Assembly: GCA_041487535.1 (NCBI GenBank)
Contig: JBGPNM010000027.1
Location: 1-14,714, forward strand
Length of the DNA: 14,714 nucleotides
DNA from: JANWHZ01 sp041487535
GTDB lineage: Bacteria; Patescibacteriota; Saccharimonadia; Saccharimonadales; UBA4665
Direction: 5' to 3'
The position numbers and the translations under genes were made by a program. A model generated the notes under the pieces. That model was not told the origin of the DNA and made no database searches. It saw only the letters and a program-made list of their open reading frames with translations. Positions 5,863-12,748 of this stretch are shown piece by piece; position 1 is the stretch's first letter, and the number at the start of each line of letters is the position of its first letter.

Positions 5863-6243
5863 ATGCCGTCGCAGCAGGAACACGGATCGACTCGAACAGA
5901 TTTGAGCCGAGAGGAACAAGTTAAAGCTATATCACATGGAATATCGGGCGAGGTAGTCTACCTCAGCCGTGGTGATGTTGATCCATCACAAAAGTTCGGC
6001 GCTGTAGAGCGTATTATTGCTAGTGTATTCCTGCGGCACGAGTTGCAGGGAGGCGAACTGCTTCTCGATCTATACTCGTACTTAAATTTGGGTATACGGC
6101 ACCTAGTTGGTGACGATACGGACCCTAAGGGTGCGGCCGTTGTTTATGCCAACATGCTCAATCAACAAGCGACTGAAATACTGCGCATGCAGACGCAACA
6201 GGCGCTTGAGACAGAGCGGCAGGTACAACAGCCAAGGCCGTAA
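5863..6243 (+). CDS. Conserved-looking small acidic protein of unknown function
   Basis: I do not recognise this 126-aa protein. It has no signal peptide or membrane segment and no cysteines. The N-terminal third is polar (MPSQQEHGSTRTDLSREEQ). A likely helical core covers about residues 45-105 (KFGAVERIIASVFLRHEL, then LLLDLYSYLNLGIRHLV, then AAVVYANMLNQQATEIL). The last 20 residues are Gln-rich and look like a coil or disordered tail. It follows rpmG by 13 nt with AAGGCAG before the ATG, which suggests expression with rpmG. That pairing does not reveal its function. Confidence 0.75.
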   Translation: MPSQQEHGSTRTDLSREEQVKAISHGISGEVVYLSRGDVDPSQKFGAVERIIASVFLRHELQGGELLLDLYSYLNLGIRHLVGDDTDPKGAAVVYANMLNQQATEILRMQTQQALETERQVQQPRP

Positions 6244-6274
6244 AGCTAACACCCATTAGCTGGCCGCAACTTCT

Positions 6275-6298
6275 ACCATCGCTAATCAACCCGATGGT
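6275..6298. terminator. Weak hairpin between convergent genes
   Basis: ACCATCG/CGATGGT form a 7-bp stem with a 10-nt loop between the + gene ending at 6243 and the - gene ending at 6298. A second small stem (AGCTAA/TTAGCT, 6244-6261) lies beside it. Neither has a good T tract, so termination here is uncertain. Confidence 0.3.
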
Positions 6299-8244
6299 TA
6301 GTTATTATCCTTTGTTTCCATAGTATCAAGCAGGGTATTCACCAGCTCGGCATGGCTCCAAACCAGCGGAGTGACACCGAGGGCGAAGCCGGTTTCGGGA
6401 TCGAATTGTTCGCTGAGGGCGCCGCTCGGTTGCGCGCGTTGCAGGCTCCAGGCAATTAGCTCTCGGGCTTTATCTGCATTGCCGGTGGTTTGATAGTATT
6501 GGGCCAGCCAAAGGCTGCATACAATCCACGGGTTGCCTTTGTACTGGGTTTTCGTCAGAAAGTAGCCGTCATGTTCGTCGCGGACCACGCCGCCGATCGG
6601 GGAGGTGTTAAGCAGCTTTTGTTCTACGGCGGCCAATGTACCGGCCATACGCGGATCGCTCAGAGGCAGACGGGCGAACATCAGCGGTCCGTACAAGTTC
6701 GATATATCAAGTATGTCGTTATACTCCAGGTTGCCGTCGGGCTGCAGCAGGAAGCCTTTGCGGAAATAGCCGTCGGGATGGTAGAGCGCATCCAAGCTGG
6801 CACGCATGGTTTGCGCGGTTTTGCGCCAGCGTACAGCATCGGCTTGGGCTCGCCCCAGCATGCCCGCAAGTTCCGCAGCGGCCTCCAAGCCGGCAATAAC
6901 AGTGCAAACAGTATATGTCGAGGTTAGAAACGTCTGTTCCCACAGGTCATAGCTGGCGTGGGGCAGGCCGGTAGCCTCGTCGGTGTATTTACTGAGAAAG
7001 TCTGCGCACGGGCTGATAAAGCTGTCAAAAATATTCTCAACATAGGTGCGGTCGTGGCTGAGCTGGTAGTACTCACCGATCATAAACAAGACGATCGCCG
7101 TCTCGTCCTCCTGGATGGCCAGTTCCTTGGCACGGTTATGTACCAACGGGTGCCACGTGCTGCCGATGGCCCGATCGGGCTGATACTTGTGCATCAGGTA
7201 GCCGTCAGGATGCCGGGTGTCGCGCGCGAAGTCGAAAAACTTGCGGGCTTCCTCGAACAATCCCACCCGCATCAGCGGCCAGACGGCATATGCGGCATCG
7301 CGCGGCCAGCAGTAACAGTAGTAATCGCGGCCGTAATTGAAGATGCTGGAATCGCCGCTGGCAAGTATCGAACCGCGCTCGTCACAATGCGCTTTGATGA
7401 TTAACAGGCTTTTCGTCAGTGCCTGTCGTTCAGCTGCTTCTAGTTTTTGCACCTGCTTTTGGGCGGGCTTCAGCCATTGGTGCCAGTATTTGCGCGCGGC
7501 ATCAATACGTTCGTCAACGGGACGGCTTTTAAGCTTCGTATGTACTGCCTGGGCATCGGACTGGCTGTCGGCCGCTATAACCCAGTAATCAACGCCGAAT
7601 TCTTCATGCGGACCGGCGTCACGCCGGAAACGAATGACGCTGTGCACGCCGCCGTGCTCGACAGCATTGCCGGACAGCTCGCCGTCTTCTGCGTCCTTAA
7701 AGGTACCGGCTTTACCTTCAATGCCGTAGTTCCCGACAGAGTACTGGTCGAAATCGCCGTCGTCCTCCATCTTGCCGGCAATCAGCAGGCAGCACCGGCC
7801 TTTGTAATCCAAGATGTAATGATCGTCCGGCACGTACATGGCGGTGTCTGCCCGGCCGGCCCGTGAGATCTGGAATACCTGATGCATGAATAAACGAATA
7901 TCGCGCTGATGATCGGCCTCGTTGGTAATATGTATACAGCGGACCAGCGCGTTGTACTCCGCATCCACGCAATCACGCAGTACTAGGGAGACGGCCAGTT
8001 CGGCCGAATGCATGCGAACAATACTAACCAGCGCCTCGTTTTCAAAATTGACACTGATTTCCCACGACCCGTCATTGGTCCACCGGAACTGGCCGTCCAC
8101 CCATACGCCGATCTTGTGCTGGGTGCTGCGGGCGTTCGTAAGGTTGTCCAGGCCGACATACGGGTAGTAAAAGTCGTGCACCAGCCCGCTTTCGTCGAGC
8201 CCCACAAAAAGCTGCCCGTTACTGAGGACTACCGGCCGTCCCAT
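6298..8244 (-). CDS. GH15 glucoamylase-like glycoside hydrolase
   Basis: The 648-aa protein is a full-length prokaryotic GH15 enzyme (glucoamylase/glucodextranase/trehalase family), which releases glucose from ends of alpha-glucans by inversion. The N-terminal beta-sandwich domain (about 1-260) starts with PVVLSNGQLFVGLDESGLV. The (alpha/alpha)6 barrel follows with YCYCWPRDAAYAVWP (309-323), QEDETA (378-383), general acid Glu436 in SYDLWEQ, and general base Glu612 in PSGALSEQFDPETG, followed by VTPLVWSHAEL. No signal peptide is present, so it should act in the cytosol. It starts 2 nt after the GH57 stop on the same strand and is surely co-transcribed. Exact linkage preference (alpha-1,4, alpha-1,6 or trehalose) cannot be decided by eye. 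Confidence 0.94.
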   Translation of the reverse strand: MGRPVVLSNGQLFVGLDESGLVHDFYYPYVGLDNLTNARSTQHKIGVWVDGQFRWTNDGSWEISVNFENEALVSIVRMHSAELAVSLVLRDCVDAEYNALVRCIHITNEADHQRDIRLFMHQVFQISRAGRADTAMYVPDDHYILDYKGRCCLLIAGKMEDDGDFDQYSVGNYGIEGKAGTFKDAEDGELSGNAVEHGGVHSVIRFRRDAGPHEEFGVDYWVIAADSQSDAQAVHTKLKSRPVDERIDAARKYWHQWLKPAQKQVQKLEAAERQALTKSLLIIKAHCDERGSILASGDSSIFNYGRDYYCYCWPRDAAYAVWPLMRVGLFEEARKFFDFARDTRHPDGYLMHKYQPDRAIGSTWHPLVHNRAKELAIQEDETAIVLFMIGEYYQLSHDRTYVENIFDSFISPCADFLSKYTDEATGLPHASYDLWEQTFLTSTYTVCTVIAGLEAAAELAGMLGRAQADAVRWRKTAQTMRASLDALYHPDGYFRKGFLLQPDGNLEYNDILDISNLYGPLMFARLPLSDPRMAGTLAAVEQKLLNTSPIGGVVRDEHDGYFLTKTQYKGNPWIVCSLWLAQYYQTTGNADKARELIAWSLQRAQPSGALSEQFDPETGFALGVTPLVWSHAELVNTLLDTMETKDNN

Positions 8245-8246
8245 GC

Positions 8247-9458
8247 CTAAACTTCCACCCCTTTTTCGGCTAGACGGAACCGGAGGTCATGATACACGTT
8301 CATAAAGTTCATGTAGGCTTCGTAGGGACTATCGTACGGGCTGAAGTAGGCGTGAATATCGCCGTCGTTGAACCATTTCGTGCACATGTAGTAAAAGTGA
8401 TCGGATGTCTGCAACCGGCGCCAATCTTCGATAAGGGCCGTGTCATTCGTGGCTAGAACCTTCGTTTGGAGTTCGTACAGCGCGGCAATGGCCTGTTGCT
8501 GCAGGCGGTTGCCCAGCCAGGCGCTCAGGTCGCGTTCGGTATCTGCCCAGGTGACGGTGTTCGGCATATCGACGTAATCTGCCGGTTCAAACGCGTCGCA
8601 GGCTTCGGATACGGTCATAAAGGTGTTACCGTTCGTCTTCAGCCACTCGCTAGGCAGATGCTCTAGGAACGCGAATATGCCCGTATCGTCCCATTGGTGT
8701 TCGCCGAACGTTTCGTAGTCCATAAAGAGGTCGAAATTGGTGGCGTTCTGATCGTCGCTTAGCCAGTGAGCAAACTTATCGGCCGTGAGCGGCCACTCGC
8801 TCCAGGCATGGTTGCCAAAGCGGAAGGCGATGTCGTCGCTTAGACGGTAGTTTTTCATAAGTAACCGGATATGATCGGTATACGCGGGCCGGTAGGTGTA
8901 ATTCGGCGAGCGCCAGCCTAAAACCGGATCCCAGCCCTCCGCCAATATGCCCTTATAGCCGGCCTTGTCCGCCCAATATGCCACGTCGTTGTTGTAGGCA
9001 AGCTCGGTATTGCGGAATACCTTCGGTGATTGTCCGAACAGCTTACCGACGACCTGTTTGTGCAGCTCCACCTGGTGTTCGAATTCCTCGCGCGCATAAA
9101 AAAATGCCAAGCTGTGATGATACGTCTCGCCCACAATCTCCACACGCCCCGTCGCCACCAGTTCCTGGAATGATTTGAGCGCTTCAGGCGACCATCGTTC
9201 CAGCTGTTCCAGCACCGTACCGGTAATAGACAGGCTAAGCTTGAATGCCGGATTTTGCTCGATCATACGCAGCAAGCGCTGGTTGGTTGGGATATAGGAC
9301 TTTTCGGCGACTTTACGCAGTACCCGTTCGTTGCTCGTTTGTGCCTCGTACGCAGCTTGGAAATAATTGTGGTCGTTGCCGCTGTCCAGTGCCGTATAGT
9401 GCCGGATGCGGTAGGGCTGGTGTACGTGGAGGTAGAGCACTATTGCTTTAGAGCTCAT
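8247..9458 (-). CDS. GH57 alpha-amylase-family glycoside hydrolase
   Basis: The 403-aa protein carries the five GH57 motifs in order: HQP at 13-15 (LHVHQPYR), GETYHHS (110-116), the nucleophile Glu152 in FRNTELAY, the acid/base Asp247 in FMDYETFGEH, and the C-terminal helical TSDHFYYM region (351-358). GH57 enzymes are retaining alpha-amylases, 4-alpha-glucanotransferases or branching enzymes. This length and the DYETFGEHQW context look most like the compact alpha-amylase group; a glucanotransferase role remains possible. There is no signal peptide. A strong AAGGAG Shine-Dalgarno (9466-9471) lies 7 nt before the ATG. It precedes GH15 directly, and the two probably work together to trim stored polyglucose. 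Confidence 0.94.
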   Translation of the reverse strand: MSSKAIVLYLHVHQPYRIRHYTALDSGNDHNYFQAAYEAQTSNERVLRKVAEKSYIPTNQRLLRMIEQNPAFKLSLSITGTVLEQLERWSPEALKSFQELVATGRVEIVGETYHHSLAFFYAREEFEHQVELHKQVVGKLFGQSPKVFRNTELAYNNDVAYWADKAGYKGILAEGWDPVLGWRSPNYTYRPAYTDHIRLLMKNYRLSDDIAFRFGNHAWSEWPLTADKFAHWLSDDQNATNFDLFMDYETFGEHQWDDTGIFAFLEHLPSEWLKTNGNTFMTVSEACDAFEPADYVDMPNTVTWADTERDLSAWLGNRLQQQAIAALYELQTKVLATNDTALIEDWRRLQTSDHFYYMCTKWFNDGDIHAYFSPYDSPYEAYMNFMNVYHDLRFRLAEKGVEV

Positions 9459-9465
9459 ACGGTCA

Positions 9466-9471
9466 CTCCTT
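9466..9471 (-). promoter_or_regulatory. Strong ribosome-binding site of the GH57 gene
   Basis: AAGGAG on the - strand lies 7 nt before the ATG. It is one of the few textbook Shine-Dalgarno sequences in the window, and suggests that the glucan hydrolases are well expressed. Confidence 0.75.
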
Positions 9472-9487
9472 GGCTGATTGTTTGCAG

Positions 9488-9555
9488 ATAGTGACCACTA
9501 TATAGAAAGTCCGCTTTTAAACCGTGATACAGCGCACAGACAAACGTAAGCGTTT
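9488..9555. promoter_or_regulatory. Candidate operator region upstream of the GH57-GH15 operon
   Basis: The 124-bp gap before GH57 holds two compact palindromes: ATAGTG-AC-CACTAT (9488-9501), which abuts a TATATAG that could be a - strand -10 box, and AAACG-TAAG-CGTTT (9542-9555), in the style of LacI-family operators. The sequence shows these repeats directly; regulator binding is inference. A - strand TTGTCT/TTTAAA pair at 16 bp also lies here, but no promoter is certain. Confidence 0.35.
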
Positions 9556-9582
9556 CCCGATTGTCCGGTGTAGGGCGCCGTA

Positions 9583-10797
9583 TCATGCACGGGCACCAGC
9601 TACTGTGTGACGTTGATAGAGCTCACAAACCTTATCGGCCGCTTGCCCCCAGGACAATGCCGCCAGTTCCCGGGAAGAACCCGCCAGCAGTTCATCCCTG
9701 AGCGGGTCATTTTGCATAACCGAGATGATCTGGTTGGCCATCTCGTGAACATCCCAGTAATCTACCTTCAGGACATGCCTCAGCACCTCGCTCACGCCGG
9801 ACTGCTTGCTGATAAGCGCCGGCGTGCCGTAGCCGATAGCCTCAAGCGGCGTCAGGCCGAACGGCTCCGATACAGACGGCAGTACAAATAAGTCGGCAAT
9901 CGCGAACGCGTCGCGCCAGGGTTTACCGCGCTGGAAGTCAGTAAAGATAACGTGTTTCGCGATACCAAGCTCTGCCGCCAACTCCAACAACTCCCGGTAC
10001 TGCTCGCCGCTGCCAACGATCAGGAACATAGTCTTTGGATGGTGGGCAACCACAATTTTGGCAGCATGCAGCAGGTTTGGCAGCCCTTTTTGAATCGTCA
10101 ACCTGCCGACGTTGGTAACTACGCGGTAGCCTTGGGCGCGAAGCGCGGCGAGGTATTGATAGGTTGTTGCCAGATTGTAGTCGAGGGGTACGATGTCCGA
10201 CTGCTCGATGCTGTTATGCACGACTTCGATTTTATCGAGCGGTATGCCATACTCGCGGACGATTGCCTGGCGAGTAAAATCGCTCACCGCAATAATCCTG
10301 TCGGCCGCGAAGAATGCCGTAGCTTCTATGTCGCGTACCAACGTATTGCCGACCTGTCCGCCCGCCCGGTCCGGTTCGATGGAGTGCACGTGCAGTACAA
10401 TCGGGCAGCCAAGCACTTCTTTGGCGCGCAGACCCGCCCGGAACGTCAGCCAGTCGTGAGCATGGATAATGTCATACTGCTGCAATGCGGCAATGCGCCC
10501 GACGGCTTGTTCGTACAACTGCTGTTGGTCAAAGATGTTGTAATCCACCGTTGTGCCGTCGCTGAGGATATACTTGATGCTGTCATAGGCGATACCACTG
10601 CGCAAAATAGCCTGAACATCCTGAGGCGAAGCGGCAGTGACACGCATGAAGTCTATGCCGTGGTCAGCTTGATAGGGCAGGATGAACTCGATGTCAATAT
10701 CACGTTTCGCAAGTGCTTTGCAAAGGTTATAGCAGGCCACACCCAATCCGCCACTATTGTGGGGCGGTAACTCCCATCCTAGCATTAGTACCTTCAT
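9583..10797 (-). CDS. GlgA-like GT-B glycosyltransferase (GT4/GT5 clan)
   Basis: The 404-aa retaining glycosyltransferase has the GT-B fold. Its N-terminus MLGWELPPHNSGGLGVACYN is like glycogen/starch synthases (GGLG at 16-19 binds the nucleotide-sugar phosphate). HAHDWLT is at 112-118, GRLTIQKG with Arg232 and Lys237 at 231-238, and the EX7E motif EPFGLTPLE at Glu311/Glu319. It is shorter than classic GlgA (about 470-500 aa), as in archaeal and CPR forms. The neighbouring GH57 and GH15 genes suggest it extends an alpha-glucan from UDP- or ADP-glucose; transfer to another acceptor such as a glycolipid cannot be excluded. It lies 124 bp upstream of GH57 and has its own upstream promoter. No Shine-Dalgarno is obvious. 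Confidence 0.88.
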   Translation of the reverse strand: MKVLMLGWELPPHNSGGLGVACYNLCKALAKRDIDIEFILPYQADHGIDFMRVTAASPQDVQAILRSGIAYDSIKYILSDGTTVDYNIFDQQQLYEQAVGRIAALQQYDIIHAHDWLTFRAGLRAKEVLGCPIVLHVHSIEPDRAGGQVGNTLVRDIEATAFFAADRIIAVSDFTRQAIVREYGIPLDKIEVVHNSIEQSDIVPLDYNLATTYQYLAALRAQGYRVVTNVGRLTIQKGLPNLLHAAKIVVAHHPKTMFLIVGSGEQYRELLELAAELGIAKHVIFTDFQRGKPWRDAFAIADLFVLPSVSEPFGLTPLEAIGYGTPALISKQSGVSEVLRHVLKVDYWDVHEMANQIISVMQNDPLRDELLAGSSRELAALSWGQAADKVCELYQRHTVAGARA

Positions 10798-10844
10798 ACG
10801 GTCATCTGGCCTACTTATTGCTACCTGTTATACTTCTACCCACA

Positions 10845-10873
10845 ATAGTACAGATTTATGCCGGCAAGCACAA
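10845..10873 (-). promoter_or_regulatory. Promoter of the glycosyltransferase gene
   Basis: On the - strand, TTGTGC (10873-10868), a 17-bp spacer and TACTAT (10850-10845) lie in the 102-bp gap between the CarS-like gene and the glycosyltransferase. The predicted leader is about 40 nt. It separates the glucan module from the lipid operon upstream. Confidence 0.5.
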
Positions 10874-10899
10874 CCGTAATCATACGCGCCCGGCTACGC

Positions 10900-11457
10900 T
10901 CAAATCGGCCGTTCTTTCAGTCCGAGCAAATAACCCGCGTAGGCGGCAACAAGATGTATACCGGGCCACAGCACCAGCGACCACGCGTACACCGGCAGGC
11001 TTAACTGCACAATTGGCAGCGTGGCGAGAATGCTGCCGATAATATAATCGGTCTGATCGAAGGGGAACCAGGCTTGACCCGCAGCCGTGCCGCGGCGGCG
11101 CTTGAAAAAGCTCTCGACCGCATCACCGCCCAGCGCGCCAATGCCGAACAGCGGGCCGAGCAGAAACGTCGGCAAGGCGGCATAGTTGACTCCGTCAGTT
11201 AGCCAACCCGTCCAGTGAGCATGGCCGACCAGCAATTGTTGCAGCCACAAGCTGACGGTTGCGAAGACCACACCTGCCGCAATGCCTCGCCAGGTTTTGT
11301 GCGGTCCCAGCAAACGGCGACCGTGCAGTGTGGCGCCGCCGTCAATCGGCCCGTCCCAATATTTAAGTCCCGACAGTCTCGACGCCAGAATTGGTGCCAT
11401 GTTGGCAAGCCCGGCCGGCAAAAAGAACCACAACGCGAACACGACATGCTTAATCAC
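10900..11457 (-). CDS. CDP-archaeol synthase-like (CarS/DUF46) integral membrane cytidylyltransferase
   Basis: The 185-aa hydrophobic protein matches the CarS/DUF46 family, which transfers CMP from CTP to a lipid phosphate to give a CDP-lipid. Signatures are FLPAGLANMAPIL (12-24), WDGPIDGG (34-41), HGRRLLGPHKTWRGI (45-59), LGGDAVESFFKRRRG (109-123) and FPFDQTDYIIG (131-141); four to five membrane segments are expected. In archaea the substrate is digeranylgeranylglyceryl phosphate. In a bacterium a phosphatidate-like substrate is more likely, replacing CdsA; this is inference. The start is GTG (11457) with GAGGT about 6 nt upstream, overlapping the PHP gene by 8 nt. It is the last gene of the - lipid operon. 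Confidence 0.88.
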   Translation of the reverse strand: MIKHVVFALWFFLPAGLANMAPILASRLSGLKYWDGPIDGGATLHGRRLLGPHKTWRGIAAGVVFATVSLWLQQLLVGHAHWTGWLTDGVNYAALPTFLLGPLFGIGALGGDAVESFFKRRRGTAAGQAWFPFDQTDYIIGSILATLPIVQLSLPVYAWSLVLWPGIHLVAAYAGYLLGLKERPI

Positions 11458-12097
11458 GGCTGAACCTCTTTCGGAGCCGGTTCGCGCCCGGATACAGCAT
11501 TGCCCGCAAGCTTGGCTGTCCCAGGTGATAGGTTGCGCGCAGCAGCAACGCCGGTAGGGTATGGACCGTGGGGGTTTCAGGTACTATCGTATATGTTTTA
11601 CCCCAACCGGATATGCCGTGGGCGTCACTGCTGGCGGCACCGGGCAAGCTGTGCGTAACCGCCCAGGCTTGCGCTTCGGCATTATGCCACCGTCCGAGCG
11701 TCCTGCCGTTATGGACCTCGAGTATATCAATCTGCCCGGCAAGCGACGCAAGCAGCCGTGTGCCCGCACTGCTGCGCAAACGTACAAAGGGATGAGGTAC
11801 GTATACCAGCCCGCCCTGCTCGTGCACGAGCCGGACGGCTTCGCGCGCCGGCAAGCCGGCGGGCACGGCACGCGTTACGTACAAACCTATGATGTCGCCG
11901 CCATCAGTGCTGATCTCTTCGCCCACAATAATGCCCTCTCCCAGCTCAGCGCGCAGCCGCAGCGCTGCCGCAATCGTGTTATGGTCCGTCACGGCAATGA
12001 CGTCCAGGTTGCCGGAAGTCAGCATATGCCGGTAGTGCTCCGGGCGCAAACCTCCGTCCGGCGAGGCATTCGAATGCGTGTGCAGGTCAACCTTCAC
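11450..12097 (-). CDS. PHP-domain metal-dependent phosphoesterase
   Basis: The 215-aa protein is a stand-alone PHP phosphoesterase (TrpH/YciV-like). The metal and phosphate ligands expected in the family are visible: DLHTHS (His6, His8), TDHN (Asp38, His39), VGEEIS (Glu60/Glu61), VPHPF (His102), LEVHNGR (126-132) and SSDAHG (Asp158, His160). Such proteins hydrolyse phosphomonoesters, for example nucleotide bisphosphates or RNA ends. Its position, overlapping a CDP-alcohol phosphatidyltransferase by 11 nt and a CarS-like gene by 8 nt, makes it a candidate lipid-phosphate (PIP or PGP) phosphatase; that is inference. The start is the GTG at 12097, because the family motif begins at residue 4; an ATG at 12163 would lie far inside the upstream gene. 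Confidence 0.87.
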   Translation of the reverse strand: MKVDLHTHSNASPDGGLRPEHYRHMLTSGNLDVIAVTDHNTIAAALRLRAELGEGIIVGEEISTDGGDIIGLYVTRAVPAGLPAREAVRLVHEQGGLVYVPHPFVRLRSSAGTRLLASLAGQIDILEVHNGRTLGRWHNAEAQAWAVTHSLPGAASSDAHGISGWGKTYTIVPETPTVHTLPALLLRATYHLGQPSLRAMLYPGANRLRKRFSRD

Positions 12098-12725
12098 TTC
12101 GGACAAGCCTCTTGCTGATGCGTACCAGCCGTTGCACGGCGGTGAACCCCGCCAGGACGGCAATGAACGCTGCAGCTACAGCCAGTTGATTTGTCAGCAA
12201 ACCAAGTATCAGCACCACCATGCGCAGCTCGAACGGCATCAGGCCGTCTTTGAACAGGCGATTCAGTACGTCGTGCGGCACATTGGCCCCGCTTGCAGCT
12301 ATCGCCGCTTCACCCTTCGCTTTTACGTAGCTGACGCAGAGCGAAGCACCGCAGGCAGCTGCGGCCAGGGCGGCGGTCGCCGGGTGTTGGCTCGTGGCGA
12401 GTGCATACGCAGCACCGGTGTACAGTATGGCTTCTTTCATGCGGTCGGTACTGGCGTCAAGCAGCATGCCGCTAACAGACGAGCGGCCCTGCAACCGCGC
12501 CAACTCGCCATCCAAGGTATCAAACAAGCCGAAAACGACCAGCAGCAATCCCGCCAATGCATTTTGTCCTACCGCGATACACCAGGCAATCGGCAGGTGA
12601 GCTAGCAGCCCTACCAGCGTAACGGTATCCGGATGCAGTTTGCCCCGCGTCAGCCGCTGCAGCCCGGCTGCGATCCGTCGTATGCCGGCGCGAGTGGAAC
12701 GCCGAAAAAAATCAATTAGCCGCAT
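12087..12725 (-). CDS. CDP-alcohol phosphatidyltransferase, phosphatidylinositol-phosphate-synthase-like
   Basis: The 212-aa membrane protein has a perfect CDP-alcohol phosphatidyltransferase motif D(x)2DG(x)2AR(x)8G(x)3D(x)3D: Asp69, Asp72-Gly73, Ala76-Arg77, Gly86, Asp90, Asp94. A later YVKAKGEAAIAASG segment resembles the KARAE region that binds inositol phosphate in PIP synthases of actinobacteria and archaea, so the likely product is a phosphatidylinositol-phosphate-type lipid. About five to six membrane helices are visible. I place the start at the ATG at 12725; the in-frame ATG at 12746 overlaps an extended -10 box and so would not be transcribed. It is the first gene of an overlapping operon with the PHP and CarS-like genes, and is divergent from a second transferase of the same superfamily. 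Confidence 0.9.
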   Translation of the reverse strand: MRLIDFFRRSTRAGIRRIAAGLQRLTRGKLHPDTVTLVGLLAHLPIAWCIAVGQNALAGLLLVVFGLFDTLDGELARLQGRSSVSGMLLDASTDRMKEAILYTGAAYALATSQHPATAALAAAACGASLCVSYVKAKGEAAIAASGANVPHDVLNRLFKDGLMPFELRMVVLILGLLTNQLAVAAAFIAVLAGFTAVQRLVRISKRLVRSEG

Positions 12726-12736
12726 AGTTACTAAAA

Positions 12737-12745
12737 ATTGTATCA
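12737..12745 (-). promoter_or_regulatory. Extended -10 promoter of the - strand lipid operon
   Basis: TGATACAAT on the - strand is an extended -10 box (TGn plus TACAAT). It ends 11 nt before the ATG at 12725, so the 5' leader is only a few nucleotides. It shares the tiny intergenic space with the divergent + operon. Confidence 0.5.
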
Positions 12746-12748
12746 TTT

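Noticed and set aside
9952..10770. 272-codon + strand open frame opposite the glycosyltransferase
   Set aside because: It is antisense to a motif-complete GT-B enzyme and has no recognisable domain; long antisense frames are expected with this codon bias.
11561..12118. 185-codon + strand frame opposite the PHP gene
   Set aside because: The - strand has all expected PHP ligands in order; the + frame shows none of any family.
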